Below are positions 25,062 to 36,587 of a stretch of DNA of 64,000 nt, in pieces. The translations under genes were made by a program, and so were the position numbers. Location: assembly GCF_025753795.1 (NCBI RefSeq), contig NZ_JAOWPS010000004.1, positions 620,001-684,000 on the forward strand, read 5' to 3'. The first letter of the stretch is position 1. Every line of letters begins with the position of its first letter. The notes beneath the pieces were generated by a model, which did no database searches, was not told the DNA's origin, and saw only the letters and a program-made list of their open reading frames with translations. Source of the DNA: Mesorhizobium sp. YC-39. GTDB taxonomy: Bacteria > Pseudomonadota > Alphaproteobacteria > Rhizobiales > Rhizobiaceae.

Positions 25062-26305
25062 GCGGCCCGCTTCACATAGAGGTGGAAGCCGCCATAGATG
25101 GCCGAACGGTCGCGGGCCGAGAATTCGCGCGAGGCGTCATCCTCATAGTGCCACTGGTCGAGCAGCGAGTTCGAGACCCGGCCGGGCAGGAGGCTGGGTT
25201 CGGCCGCGGTGCGGAAGATGACGCGGGCGCCAGCGGATGCGGTGCGGGTAATCTCTGCCCACAAAGCGTTGAGCTGGTCGTCGGTCATCCAGTCCTGCGC
25301 ATCGAGCAGCACGAAGCGGTCGACCGAGCCGGCATCCTTGGCGGCGAGGAATTCGATCAGATTGGCGTGGTGGATGGCGACGCGATCGACATTGTTGCGG
25401 ATTGTCTTGTAGTTGCGCTTTTCGAGATAGGCAGGCAGCGCGGCCTCGCCGGGGTTGGGATAGCGGCGCGCAAAAGCCTGCCAGGCGAAATAATTGGTCT
25501 GCAACGGAAAATCGCAGGCGAGCTTTTCCAGCCGCGCCTTCAGGACGCTGGCCATTGTGCCGTCGCCCGAGGTGATCAGCGAATCGTACTGGGCCGGCGG
25601 AATGCCGAGACCGAACAGCGAGGCTTTTCGCGACGTTGCCCATTTCAGCAAGGGTTTTTCGAAGACGGGCGCCAGTTCCTCGTTGAAGAAGCGGCGCTGG
25701 TCGGCGATGGTTTTCGCTTTCATGATGCCGGCGGGATCGACGCCGAAGAATTTGCCAACGCGATGACCCATGGCGATGAACAGGCCGAGCAGGCCGGTCT
25801 GGTAGAAATTGCGGTCGAAGACGGCGATGCGGCGACGGCCACGCCAGTTGCGCCGCTCCCAATAGTGGCGGCTGACCGGGTCGAGACGCGGGGCGATGAA
25901 GCGGTCGTAGGCTTCCGAATTGTGGCTGGTGTCGGCGGCGCCGAAGAAGCGGAACAGATCGCCCTGCGAGGGCAGATGGCGCACCGCCTCCAGCTTCATG
26001 CGGTTCAGCGCGATGTGGGCGGCGTTGAGATCGACGGCGTCGATCCTTTCGGGCGAGCGGGTGAGATAGGCCAGAATGTTGCAGCCGCCGGACGCAATGG
26101 TGACGATGCGATGGCCCTGGCCAAGCTGCATCGCCTCCATGTCGACATCGGGGTCTTCCCAGATCTGCGGATAGACAAGGCCGGAAAACAGCAAGGCAAA
26201 CAGCCGTTCGGAAACACCGGCCTTTGACAGGGGACGGTTCTGGTAGACGGCTTTTCCAACTTCCTTGCCGCGACGAAAAACGAGTTCCCCGGAAAGATCC
26301 GTCAT
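25058..26305 (-). CDS. btaA: S-adenosylmethionine:diacylglycerol 3-amino-3-carboxypropyl transferase BtaA
   Basis: 415 aa from the Met beginning MTDLSGELVFRR, DUF3419 family, the normal BtaA length. Conserved segments include YPQIWEDPDVDMEAM, TIASGGCNILAYLTR (SAM binding), and DRFVLLDAQDWM. It transfers the aminocarboxypropyl group of SAM to diacylglycerol, the first step of DGTS synthesis. A longer frame starting at 26356 would begin inside the Pho-box-like site, which supports the shorter start; 26323 is a further possibility because ribosome sites are weak at both. Confidence 0.94.
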   Translation of the reverse strand: MTDLSGELVFRRGKEVGKAVYQNRPLSKAGVSERLFALLFSGLVYPQIWEDPDVDMEAMQLGQGHRIVTIASGGCNILAYLTRSPERIDAVDLNAAHIALNRMKLEAVRHLPSQGDLFRFFGAADTSHNSEAYDRFIAPRLDPVSRHYWERRNWRGRRRIAVFDRNFYQTGLLGLFIAMGHRVGKFFGVDPAGIMKAKTIADQRRFFNEELAPVFEKPLLKWATSRKASLFGLGIPPAQYDSLITSGDGTMASVLKARLEKLACDFPLQTNYFAWQAFARRYPNPGEAALPAYLEKRNYKTIRNNVDRVAIHHANLIEFLAAKDAGSVDRFVLLDAQDWMTDDQLNALWAEITRTASAGARVIFRTAAEPSLLPGRVSNSLLDQWHYEDDASREFSARDRSAIYGGFHLYVKRAA

Positions 26306-26354
26306 AGCAAGGTGATTCCCCATTTGCGTTGGCGCAAGCGGGTAGCGCAGGGTC

Positions 26355-26372
26355 ATGACAAGCCGGTGACAG
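26355..26372 (-). promoter_or_regulatory. Pho-box-like PhoB site upstream of btaA
   Basis: On the btaA strand it reads CTGTCACCGGCTTGTCAT, two half sites (CTGTCAC and TTGTCAT) with a four-base spacer. The PhoB consensus is CTGTCAT-N4-CTGTCAT, so each half has one mismatch. The site ends 49 bp before the chosen btaA start. DGTS synthesis is known to be PhoB-dependent in Sinorhizobium. Confidence 0.75.
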
Positions 26373-26389
26373 TCTTGTTGACGCCCAGC

Positions 26390-30274
<3,885 letters not shown>

Positions 30275-30455
30275 GACACGCCTCCCGGCATTTTCACTGT
30301 CCGATCTGTTAGTTCGAGATGCCCCGGCCGGCAATCGCCAAAGGATATGAAGATGTTACAGGTGGAAATGCAACGTTACGAAACTCATATCCGCCTCATG
30401 CATTTTGTCCTCGACCGCCACCGGTAACGGCGGCGTGATCAGAGGAGAAAAAGTT

Positions 30456-30656
30456 ATGAAAAAGCTCATTCTTGCGTCGGTTTCGGCGCTTGCACTGCTC
30501 GGCGTTGCGGCCTGCAGCGACAGCGGCACCGATACCACCACCACGCAGAGCACCAATCCGCCGGCCGCCGAACAGCCGATGCAGCCGGCACCTGACGCCA
30601 CGAAGCCTGCTGAACCAGCTCCGGCTCCGGCGGCGCCTGCTGCCCCGGCGCAGTAG
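30456..30656 (+). CDS. small Pro/Ala-rich lipoprotein
   Basis: 66 aa. Signal peptide MKKLILASVSALALLGVAAC with Cys20 in a good lipobox. The remaining 46 residues are low complexity: Thr-rich then Pro/Ala/Gln-rich, with no fold visible. AGAGGAG precedes the ATG and a strong terminator follows the stop, so it is a real single-gene unit. It is probably a small membrane-anchored spacer-like lipoprotein; the function is unknown. Confidence 0.75.
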   Translation: MKKLILASVSALALLGVAACSDSGTDTTTTQSTNPPAAEQPMQPAPDATKPAEPAPAPAAPAAPAQ

Positions 30657-30674
30657 CTCATACCACAAACAGGG

Positions 30675-30698
30675 AAGGCCGGCCCACGCCGGCCTTTT
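30675..30698 (+). terminator. Rho-independent terminator after small lipoprotein
   Basis: Stem AAGGCCGGC/GCCGGCCTT with a CCAC loop, followed by TT and then CTATTTCT. Nineteen bases after the stop. Confidence 0.85.
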
Positions 30699-30822
30699 CT
30701 ATTTCTAATTAGAGATGCTGTTTGGTGCCTGCCGATTGGGCATGCCAGCAAATCGGCAGGACCATGCCCTGCGGCACTGTCTTCGCTTGATAGCGGTGGC
30801 CGGTTGGCCCTATTAAGCCCTC

Positions 30823-31542
30823 ATGTCGATTTGGGACCGCTTCGGCGACTTCATCACCCGCGTTTCGTCTTCAGCCTCGTCGGGTGTCGCCGATGTCGTC
30901 GAGGCCGTGCGGACGGTTTTCTCGGGCGATGCCGATCTGCGCCGGCGCGTCGCCTTCTCGGTGGCGATGATCGCGCTGTCGGCCAAGATGGCCAAGGCCG
31001 ATGGCATCGTCACCCAGGACGAGGTGCGCGCCTTCCAGGAAATATTCGATGTGCCGAGAGAGCAGACGCGCAATGTGGCGCGCCTCTACGACCTAGCCAA
31101 GCGCGACGTTGCCGGGTTCGAGACCTATGCGGAGCGCATGGCGCAGCTTTGCGGCTCCGGCCACTCGAACTGCGTAATGCTGGAGGACATTCTCGACGGG
31201 CTGTTCCACATCGCCAAGGCCGACGGTCTGGTCCATGAGCGCGAAGGCTTGTTCCTGCATCGCATCGCCGAGATCTTCCGGATCGAGGAGGCGCACTACC
31301 AGAGCATTCTGGCACGACACGTCAATCTCGGTGCCGGAGATCCCTATGTCGTGCTCGGCATCGAGCGCGGGAAGTCTTTCGAGGAGGTTCGCAAGCGGTA
31401 TCGCAAGCTGGTCTCGGACAATCATCCCGACCGGCTGATCGCACGCGGCTTGCCGCAGGAATTCATCAAGATCGCGACGACCCGGATCGCGGCGATCAAC
31501 GCCGCCTATGAGATGATCGAGCGAGGTCTTCGGCACGCATGA
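30823..31542 (+). CDS. TerB-like/DnaJ domain protein (DjlA-like)
   Basis: 239 aa. The first 160 residues form an all-helical TerB-like domain (KMAKADGIVTQDEVRAFQ, AKADGLVHEREG). A C-terminal J-domain follows, with the NHPDR motif holding the obligatory His-Pro-Asp for DnaK stimulation. No membrane anchor is obvious, unlike E. coli DjlA. It is expected to recruit DnaK to an unknown client. The stop overlaps the start of the amidase gene by four bases, indicating coupled translation. No convincing ribosome site is seen before the ATG. Confidence 0.85.
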   Translation: MSIWDRFGDFITRVSSSASSGVADVVEAVRTVFSGDADLRRRVAFSVAMIALSAKMAKADGIVTQDEVRAFQEIFDVPREQTRNVARLYDLAKRDVAGFETYAERMAQLCGSGHSNCVMLEDILDGLFHIAKADGLVHEREGLFLHRIAEIFRIEEAHYQSILARHVNLGAGDPYVVLGIERGKSFEEVRKRYRKLVSDNHPDRLIARGLPQEFIKIATTRIAAINAAYEMIERGLRHA

Positions 31543-32306
31543 GCGGCTTCCTGCCCGACGAGCCGAGCGCCGAGGTCAGGGTATCGCCGAATTTCGGCCC
31601 GCGACGCGAAACGACCAGGCCCGACATGATCGTGCTGCATTACACCGGCATGAAGACCGGCGCGGGTGCCGAAGCATGGCTATGCGATCCGGCCAGCGAG
31701 GTCTCGTCGCATTATCTCGTCCATGAGGACGGCCACATCGTCCAGATGGTGAGGGAAAGCGACCGTGCCTGGCATGCCGGCAAGAGTTCGTGGTTCGGAC
31801 GCACCGATATAAATTCCTGTTCGATCGGCATCGAGATCGTCAATCCGGGGCATTCGCTGGGCTATCGCAACTTTCCCAAACGGCAGATCGATGCCGTGAT
31901 CGGCCTGTGCAAGGGGATTGTCCAGCGCCATTCCATTCCAGCTCAACGGGTGCTCGCCCATTCCGACGTGGCGCCGGGCCGCAAGATCGATCCGGGCGAG
32001 AAATTCCCGTGGAAGGCGCTGTTCGAGGCTGGTGTCGGTCATCTCGTCGAAGCTGCATCCATCAGGCGCGGCGCGGCGCTGAAGACCGGCGATGCGGGCG
32101 CCGAGGTGGAGGCGTTGCAATCGATGCTGGCGCTCTACGGTTATGGCGTGGAGATATCGGGGGCTTTCGACCGGCAGACCGAAATCGTGGTCGACGCTTT
32201 CCAGCGGCATTTCCGGCAGCGCAAGGTGGACGGCCTCGCCGACGGATCGACGATCCGTACGCTCGAAAGGTTGCTCGCTTCCGCAAGGACAGTTTCTTCC
32301 AAGTAG
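31539..32306 (+). CDS. N-acetylmuramoyl-L-alanine amidase (amidase_2) with peptidoglycan-binding domain
   Basis: 255 aa. An amidase_2 zinc domain covers about residues 15-160, with ligands in VLHYTGMK and AHSDVAPGRKIDPG and the Glu region GIEIVNPGH. A PG_binding_1 domain at about residues 178-245 contains LQSMLALYGYGVEISG. It has the AmiD architecture but no signal peptide or lipobox, so it may act in the cytoplasm on recycled anhydro-muropeptides, as AmpD does. Coupled to the J-domain protein. Confidence 0.88.
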   Translation: MSGFLPDEPSAEVRVSPNFGPRRETTRPDMIVLHYTGMKTGAGAEAWLCDPASEVSSHYLVHEDGHIVQMVRESDRAWHAGKSSWFGRTDINSCSIGIEIVNPGHSLGYRNFPKRQIDAVIGLCKGIVQRHSIPAQRVLAHSDVAPGRKIDPGEKFPWKALFEAGVGHLVEAASIRRGAALKTGDAGAEVEALQSMLALYGYGVEISGAFDRQTEIVVDAFQRHFRQRKVDGLADGSTIRTLERLLASARTVSSK

Positions 32307-32491
32307 TCTTTTTACCGTCCTAAAGTTACAGCCTGTCACTCAAAGTGACTTGCCTCGCCTTGTTTGGCGCCAAATCGGCCGTCAAAGGCGATCCGTGCAA
32401 GTTGTCGGATCTCTAGTCCCCCAGATTTTCCGATGTTGATTTAGCGTATCTGCGTGAAGTTCTTCGCGCGGTCCAGACAGAACAGGATCAC

Positions 32492-33238
32492 ATGCAGAAA
32501 TTGACCGTTGTAACGGCAGCTGTTGCTGCCGGCGTAATGACTTTTGCCTTCAGCGCGGCGAATGGCGCGCCACTGAGCCAGCGAGCAGACCAGGGTTTCA
32601 CTGTCGCAGCCGGCAAGACCGCCATGCCGAAAACCGCCCAGGGCGCAAAGGCAAAAAGGACAGCCAGCCCGAAGGTGGAAAAAGCGACTGGGGTAAAGGC
32701 CAAAAAGGCGACTTCGGCGAAAAGGGCGACCTCGGCGAAGAAGGCAGTCTCCAAGCGGCATGTGAAGCGCAACAGGAAACACGTCGACCGGACGACGACG
32801 GCGTCGATCGATCGCAAGAGCAAGGCGGTGCCGACGGCAGTGTCCGGCGGCACTGGCCAGTATTCGGCAATCATCGCCCGTTATGCCGCCACCTACGGCG
32901 TGCCGGTGTCGCTCGCCAACGCCGTCGTCAAGATCGAGAGCAACTACCAGCCGAACATCGTCGGCGGCGCCGGCGAGATCGGCCTGATGCAGATCAAGCC
33001 GGCGACGGCGCGGATGATGGGCTACACCGGCTCGGTCAAGGGCCTGTTCAATCCCGACACCAATATCAGATACGGCATGAAATACCTTGCCATGGCGCGC
33101 GGGCTCGGTGGCGGCACCACCTGCGGCACGATCCTGAAATACAATGCAGGTCACGCGGCCAAGCGGATGAACCCGGTGTCGGCGGCCTATTGCGGCAAGG
33201 TCAAGGTGCAGATGGCAGCGCTTGGGTCGCCTGCATGA
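32492..33238 (+). CDS. SLT-family lytic transglycosylase with basic linker
   Basis: 248 aa. The N-terminus is a weak signal or anchor (residues 8-25). Residues 45-115 are a strongly Lys/Ala/Thr-rich linker, low complexity and positively charged, which could bind murein or teichoic-like polymers or DNA. The C-terminal SLT domain has Glu149 in KIESNYQP, GLMQIKPATARMMGY, and NPDTNIRYGMKYL, all family hallmarks. It cuts glycan strands. AGGA precedes the start. Confidence 0.9.
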   Translation: MQKLTVVTAAVAAGVMTFAFSAANGAPLSQRADQGFTVAAGKTAMPKTAQGAKAKRTASPKVEKATGVKAKKATSAKRATSAKKAVSKRHVKRNRKHVDRTTTASIDRKSKAVPTAVSGGTGQYSAIIARYAATYGVPVSLANAVVKIESNYQPNIVGGAGEIGLMQIKPATARMMGYTGSVKGLFNPDTNIRYGMKYLAMARGLGGGTTCGTILKYNAGHAAKRMNPVSAAYCGKVKVQMAALGSPA

Positions 33239-33287
33239 ACTGGTCATAAGTCGCTTTTTCGTTTGCGTTTTTTGGCGTGAACCCCTT

Positions 33288-33293
33288 TATACG
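33288..33293 (+). promoter_or_regulatory. candidate -10 box of rnpB
   Basis: TATACG about six bases before the first base of the P1 helix, where the RNA should start. The -35 is not clear. Confidence 0.4.
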
Positions 33294-33296
33294 CTT

Positions 33297-33704
33297 GCCA
33301 GCTGGCCGGGCGGCCGCACTCGCGAAGCCGAAAGGCTGCGGGTGAGGAAAGTCCGGGCTCCATGGAGACACGGTGCCGGTTAATGGCCGGCGGGGGCGAC
33401 CCCAGGGAAAGTGCCACAGAAAGCAAACCGCCACGATCCGGCTTTGCCGGATTCGGGGCAAGGGTGAAAGGGTGGGGTAAGAGCCCACCGCGCGACTGGC
33501 AACAGGAGCGGCACGGTAAACCCCACCGGGAGCAAGACCGAATAGGGACGGTGCGAGGGGAAACCCTCGGGGGCTGTTTCCGGCTCACCGTCCGGGTAGG
33601 TTGCGTGAGGCGCATGGCAACATGCGCCCAAGATGAATGGCCGCCACGTTCTCGTGCCGCAAGGGGCGAGGGCCATACAGAACCCGGCTTACAGGCCAGC
33701 TGGC
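33297..33704 (+). ncRNA. rnpB: RNase P RNA, class A
   Basis: About 408 nt. The 5' and 3' ends form a perfect 13-bp P1 helix (TTGCCAGCTGGCC at 33295-33307 with its complement at 33694-33706). Conserved elements are GAGGAAAGTCCGGGCTCC near the 5' end, AGGGAAAGTGCCACAGAAA, and the 3' CACAGAA/ACAGAACCCGGCTTA segment that pairs with tRNA CCA. It is the catalytic part of RNase P, which trims tRNA 5' ends. Any long open frames through it are chance. Confidence 0.97.
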
Positions 33705-33749
33705 AATTTCTTCCCACTATAGCAAGAAACCCCCTAATATCAGCGGGTT

Positions 33750-33763
33750 GCGCCTTCGGGCGC
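33750..33763 (+). terminator. UUCG hairpin downstream of rnpB
   Basis: GCGCC-TTCG-GGCGC, a stable tetraloop hairpin, 46 bases after the RNase P RNA. No U-run follows, so termination is unproven. Confidence 0.35.
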
Positions 33764-33805
33764 GCCTGTTCATTCAACCGTTTTCAAGAATGGCGGCGCC
33801 GCAGC

Positions 33806-34447
33806 TCAGTACAGCCAGAAGAGAACAGGAATCACGCCATTTTCCTGTCCGGATTCGATGAATTCGAAAAACGGTATGGAGACCAAGAACATCAAGCCGT
33901 CGCGCAGCGTGTGATTGAAACTGCGTGGTGTGAAGGTGACCACGGCCTGATCGCGAAAAAGCCGGGGATTGGGAAAAAACCGTGGCACCCGTGCGACGTA
34001 GTCCTTGTACGGCGACCCGAGCACGGTCATCAAATGCCGTTCCTCGCGCAGTGTGACGATGTGGAACGCGGCCGCGCACAAAACCGCCGACGCCACCGCG
34101 ACGATCACGCTGCCGGTCTGGGCGCCGATCCCGGCCGCCGCTACAGTGGAGAAAAAATACAGCGGATTGCGCATCACCGAATATGGGCCGGTAGCGACCA
34201 CTTCGGCCGATTTGCGATCGCCGATATAGAGGATCGACCAGAGCCGGCCGCCGATCCCGATCAGTATCACGGCGATCCCGTGCGCCTCTATGCGTTCGTG
34301 GGTTAGTTCGTCGTGCGGAGAGCCGCCGAAGACCAGCAAAACGCAAAAAGCGCCGATCAGCAGCGCCAGCAGGACGCGTCGGCGCCGCTGATAGCGGCCC
34401 ATTTCGTCGAACGACTTTTCACGCGAAGAACGTGCCGCTGCGGCCAT
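33806..34447 (-). CDS. isoprenylcysteine carboxylmethyltransferase family membrane protein
   Basis: 213 aa. Five or so hydrophobic helices plus the ICMT signature VATGPYSVMRNPLYFFSTVA and EERHLMTVLGSPYKDYVARVPRFFP. The start has AAGGA seven to eight bases upstream and begins MAAAARSSREKSFDEM. It is predicted to methylate a small or lipid-linked substrate in the inner membrane with SAM. The C-terminus ends with a further helix. It differs in sequence from the similar protein at 9946-10512. Confidence 0.85.
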   Translation of the reverse strand: MAAAARSSREKSFDEMGRYQRRRRVLLALLIGAFCVLLVFGGSPHDELTHERIEAHGIAVILIGIGGRLWSILYIGDRKSAEVVATGPYSVMRNPLYFFSTVAAAGIGAQTGSVIVAVASAVLCAAAFHIVTLREERHLMTVLGSPYKDYVARVPRFFPNPRLFRDQAVVTFTPRSFNHTLRDGLMFLVSIPFFEFIESGQENGVIPVLFWLY

Positions 34448-34575
34448 GGGACAATCCTTTCGCCGCGAGGACCGGCAACCGGAATCCTTGTCGATGCAAC
34501 TTGCGGAGAAATCATGGCGAAAGACAAACAAAAGGCGCCGAAGCGGCCTCAAGCCATCGTTGGTGCCTGCATCTG

Positions 34576-34606
34576 GAGCATGATCCCGAAAGTGACCTGA
34601 AATCGT
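34576..34606. repeat. partial palindromic repeat remnant
   Basis: GAGCATGATCCCGAAAGTG and following bases resemble one arm of a GAGCATGATC...GATCATGCTC type repeat seen widely in rhizobia; the second arm is degenerate (GTGATCGAC). Confidence 0.35.
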
Positions 34607-34617
34607 GATCGACCCGT

Positions 34618-35733
34618 TCACGCGCCCAAATTGTCGAGCGATGCTTCGATTGCCTGCCAGAGCTCTTCCACCGGCTCACAACCAACTGACAGGCGAACGA
34701 AGCCGGGCGGAACCGCATCCCCTCTTTTCGCCCGTCGCTCGGCGGAGGTGTGGACGCCGCCGAAGGAGGTCGCCGCCTGCATCAGGCTGCAATTGTTGAT
34801 GAAATCCTCGGCCTTGTTCTCTGAATCCAGCACGAAGGAGATGAGAAAGCCGAAGCGCTCCATCTGGGCGCGGGCAAGATTGTGGGACGGATCGCCTTCC
34901 AGCCCCGGAAAGCGCAGGCCGGAGATCACGGGGTGGTCTTGCAGCCGCCGCGCCAGCACTTCGGCGGAAGAACACATGCGGTCGAAGCGCACGTCCAGTG
35001 TTTCCAAACCGCGATGCACCAGCCATGCCTCGAATGGGCCGGGAATGGCGCCCGCCGTCTCGCGCCAGTCGGTCACCTTTGTGATTATGTCGGCGTTACG
35101 GCTGGCGACATGGCCGAACAGCACATCGGAATGGCCGTTGGGCGCCTTGGTGTCGGCGGCAATGACGATATCGGCGCCGAAATCGAGCGGGCGCTGGCCG
35201 AAAGGCGTCATCGTGGTGTTGTCGACGGCGAGGATCGCGCCTGCTTTGTGCACGGCTTCGGCGACGGCCGTAATGTCGCAGATGTCCAGCCCCGGATTGG
35301 CCGGGGTCTCGACGAAGGCGAGGCGATAGCCGTCGAAGCCGCCGTCGAGGAAGCTCGAAGTCGGGCGGACATCGTAGGTGATGCCGAAAGGCTTGAGGAA
35401 GCGATCGGCCAGCGCTCTCGTGGCGTGATAGCCGTCCGCAGGCAGCAGGATCCGGTCGCCGGATTTCAGCAGCGCGAAAAACACCGCCGAGATCGCAGCC
35501 ATTCCGGAGGGGAAGCCGACGCATGGGGCGTCTTCCAGATGCGCCAGCATGTGCTCGACGGCCCTCCATGTTGGATTGTCGTATCGGCCGTATTCGTCGG
35601 AGCCCGCAGCATCGCCCGGTGTATGAAAAATCGCGGCCATGGTTAGGGGCAAGGGAATTGGATCGCCCTTGGCAAGCCTGCCACGACGCAGGTGGGGAAG
35701 TGCCGCAGCGCGTGACCTGGCTGTTTCAGACAT
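34618..35733 (-). CDS. cystathionine gamma-lyase/trans-sulfuration family PLP enzyme
   Basis: 371 aa from the Met beginning MSETARS. It is a Cys/Met metabolism PLP enzyme (fold type I): YDNPTWRAVEHMLAHLE near residue 50, GFPSGMAAI near 74, VETPANPGLDICD near 141, and the PLP Lys196 in DTKAPNGHSD. The last element differs from the usual SATKYxNGHSD, so substrate preference may be shifted. It is predicted to handle cystathionine, homocysteine or methionine-related thioethers. Divergent from mraZ, with about 395 bp between. Confidence 0.88.
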   Translation of the reverse strand: MSETARSRAAALPHLRRGRLAKGDPIPLPLTMAAIFHTPGDAAGSDEYGRYDNPTWRAVEHMLAHLEDAPCVGFPSGMAAISAVFFALLKSGDRILLPADGYHATRALADRFLKPFGITYDVRPTSSFLDGGFDGYRLAFVETPANPGLDICDITAVAEAVHKAGAILAVDNTTMTPFGQRPLDFGADIVIAADTKAPNGHSDVLFGHVASRNADIITKVTDWRETAGAIPGPFEAWLVHRGLETLDVRFDRMCSSAEVLARRLQDHPVISGLRFPGLEGDPSHNLARAQMERFGFLISFVLDSENKAEDFINNCSLMQAATSFGGVHTSAERRAKRGDAVPPGFVRLSVGCEPVEELWQAIEASLDNLGA

Positions 35734-36128
35734 CGATTCAAACCTTGTTTCTGCAGCGGACCCTACCGTCAGGCCACGGCCTGCAGCAAGCGGCGTCCGG
35801 TTGGGCCAAGCGGCTCTAAACGCTTCGTTAGGCTTAATAGAGGATAAAGACGGGTGTGCCGTCAAAGTCGCTCTCACCGGTTGTGGCGCGCGCGTTTGTG
35901 AAGCCTGTTCCCGTTGACGCCCATAACACCCCATGGTATCCCATATCGATATTCAAGCCTTCGTTCCGCGTCAGGGTGAAGCGTACGCCAATCGGGCAGT
36001 CGCGGCGGCTGCGCGTTTGCCTGTTTTCGCCCCCTGGAACGACATGGATTTCGGGCAGGGACCGCGCTGTGGCGGCGCGGGGGGCAAAATGCAGAGGGGT
36101 GCGGCGGCGCAAGCGGCTGTAACGCGTA
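35734..36128. other. 395-bp divergent region and mraZ leader
   Basis: Contains a candidate promoter and MraZ operator at 35914-35943, then about 185 bp of leader with no gene that I can support. One reading frame stays open from 35933 through rsmH, but the part before mraZ resembles nothing. Confidence 0.5.
35914..35943. promoter_or_regulatory. MraZ operator overlapping candidate mra promoter
   Basis: Three CCCA motifs (TGGG on the other strand) begin at 35920, 35930 and 35940, exactly ten bases apart. MraZ of E. coli binds repeats of TGGG spaced this way. The repeats occupy the spacer and -10 of a TTGACG-N17-TATCCC promoter, suggesting autorepression of the dcw cluster. Confidence 0.75.
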
Positions 36129-36587
36129 ATGGACCGGTTTCTCTCGAACGCGGTGAACAGGATCGATGCGAAGGGGCGGGTGTCCGTTCCGGCGCATTTC
36201 CGTTCGGTCGTGCAGAAGCGGGGCTATTCGGAGCTCTATGCGCTGCGTTGCCTGGACCGTCCGGCGATGGATGTCGGCGGGCTCGACCTGCTCGACCGCT
36301 ACGAGCAGCGCATCGCGCAGGAAGACCCATTCCTGCAGACGGCGGACGACATGTCGTTCTTCTGCCATGGCGATGGGACATTCCTGAAGCTCGATCAGGA
36401 CGGGCGCATCACGATGAGCGATTTCATCCGCGAGCACACCGGCATTTCAGCGGAAGTGGCCTTTGTCGGTCGCGGCAATTTCTTTCAGATCTGGGAGCCT
36501 GGACGGCTTGCCACCTACGGGGCGGAAGCGCGCGCCCGGCTTTTGCAGCTTCGGCAGGGGACGAAGCCCGGGGAGAGACCGGAATGA
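36129..36587 (+). CDS. mraZ: transcriptional regulator MraZ
   Basis: 152 aa. Two SpoVT/AbrB-like MraZ half-domains: NAVNRIDAKGRVSVPAHFR at residues 7-25 and HGDGTFLKLDQDGRITMSDFIREHTGI near residue 80, each with the DxKGR-type DNA-binding motif. MraZ represses the dcw cluster from upstream TGGG repeats and is opposed by RsmH in E. coli. It is the first gene of the run. Its stop overlaps the rsmH start by four bases, using ATGA. Confidence 0.95.
   Translation: MDRFLSNAVNRIDAKGRVSVPAHFRSVVQKRGYSELYALRCLDRPAMDVGGLDLLDRYEQRIAQEDPFLQTADDMSFFCHGDGTFLKLDQDGRITMSDFIREHTGISAEVAFVGRGNFFQIWEPGRLATYGAEARARLLQLRQGTKPGERPE

Noticed and set aside
33362..34306. A plus-strand open frame of 314 codons
   Set aside because: It runs through RNase P RNA and the antisense of a membrane methyltransferase, and the product resembles nothing.
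35933..36583. Extension of rsmH upstream through mraZ in another frame
   Set aside because: The frame is open by chance. MraZ is encoded in a different frame over the same bases, and RsmH homology starts at 36584.
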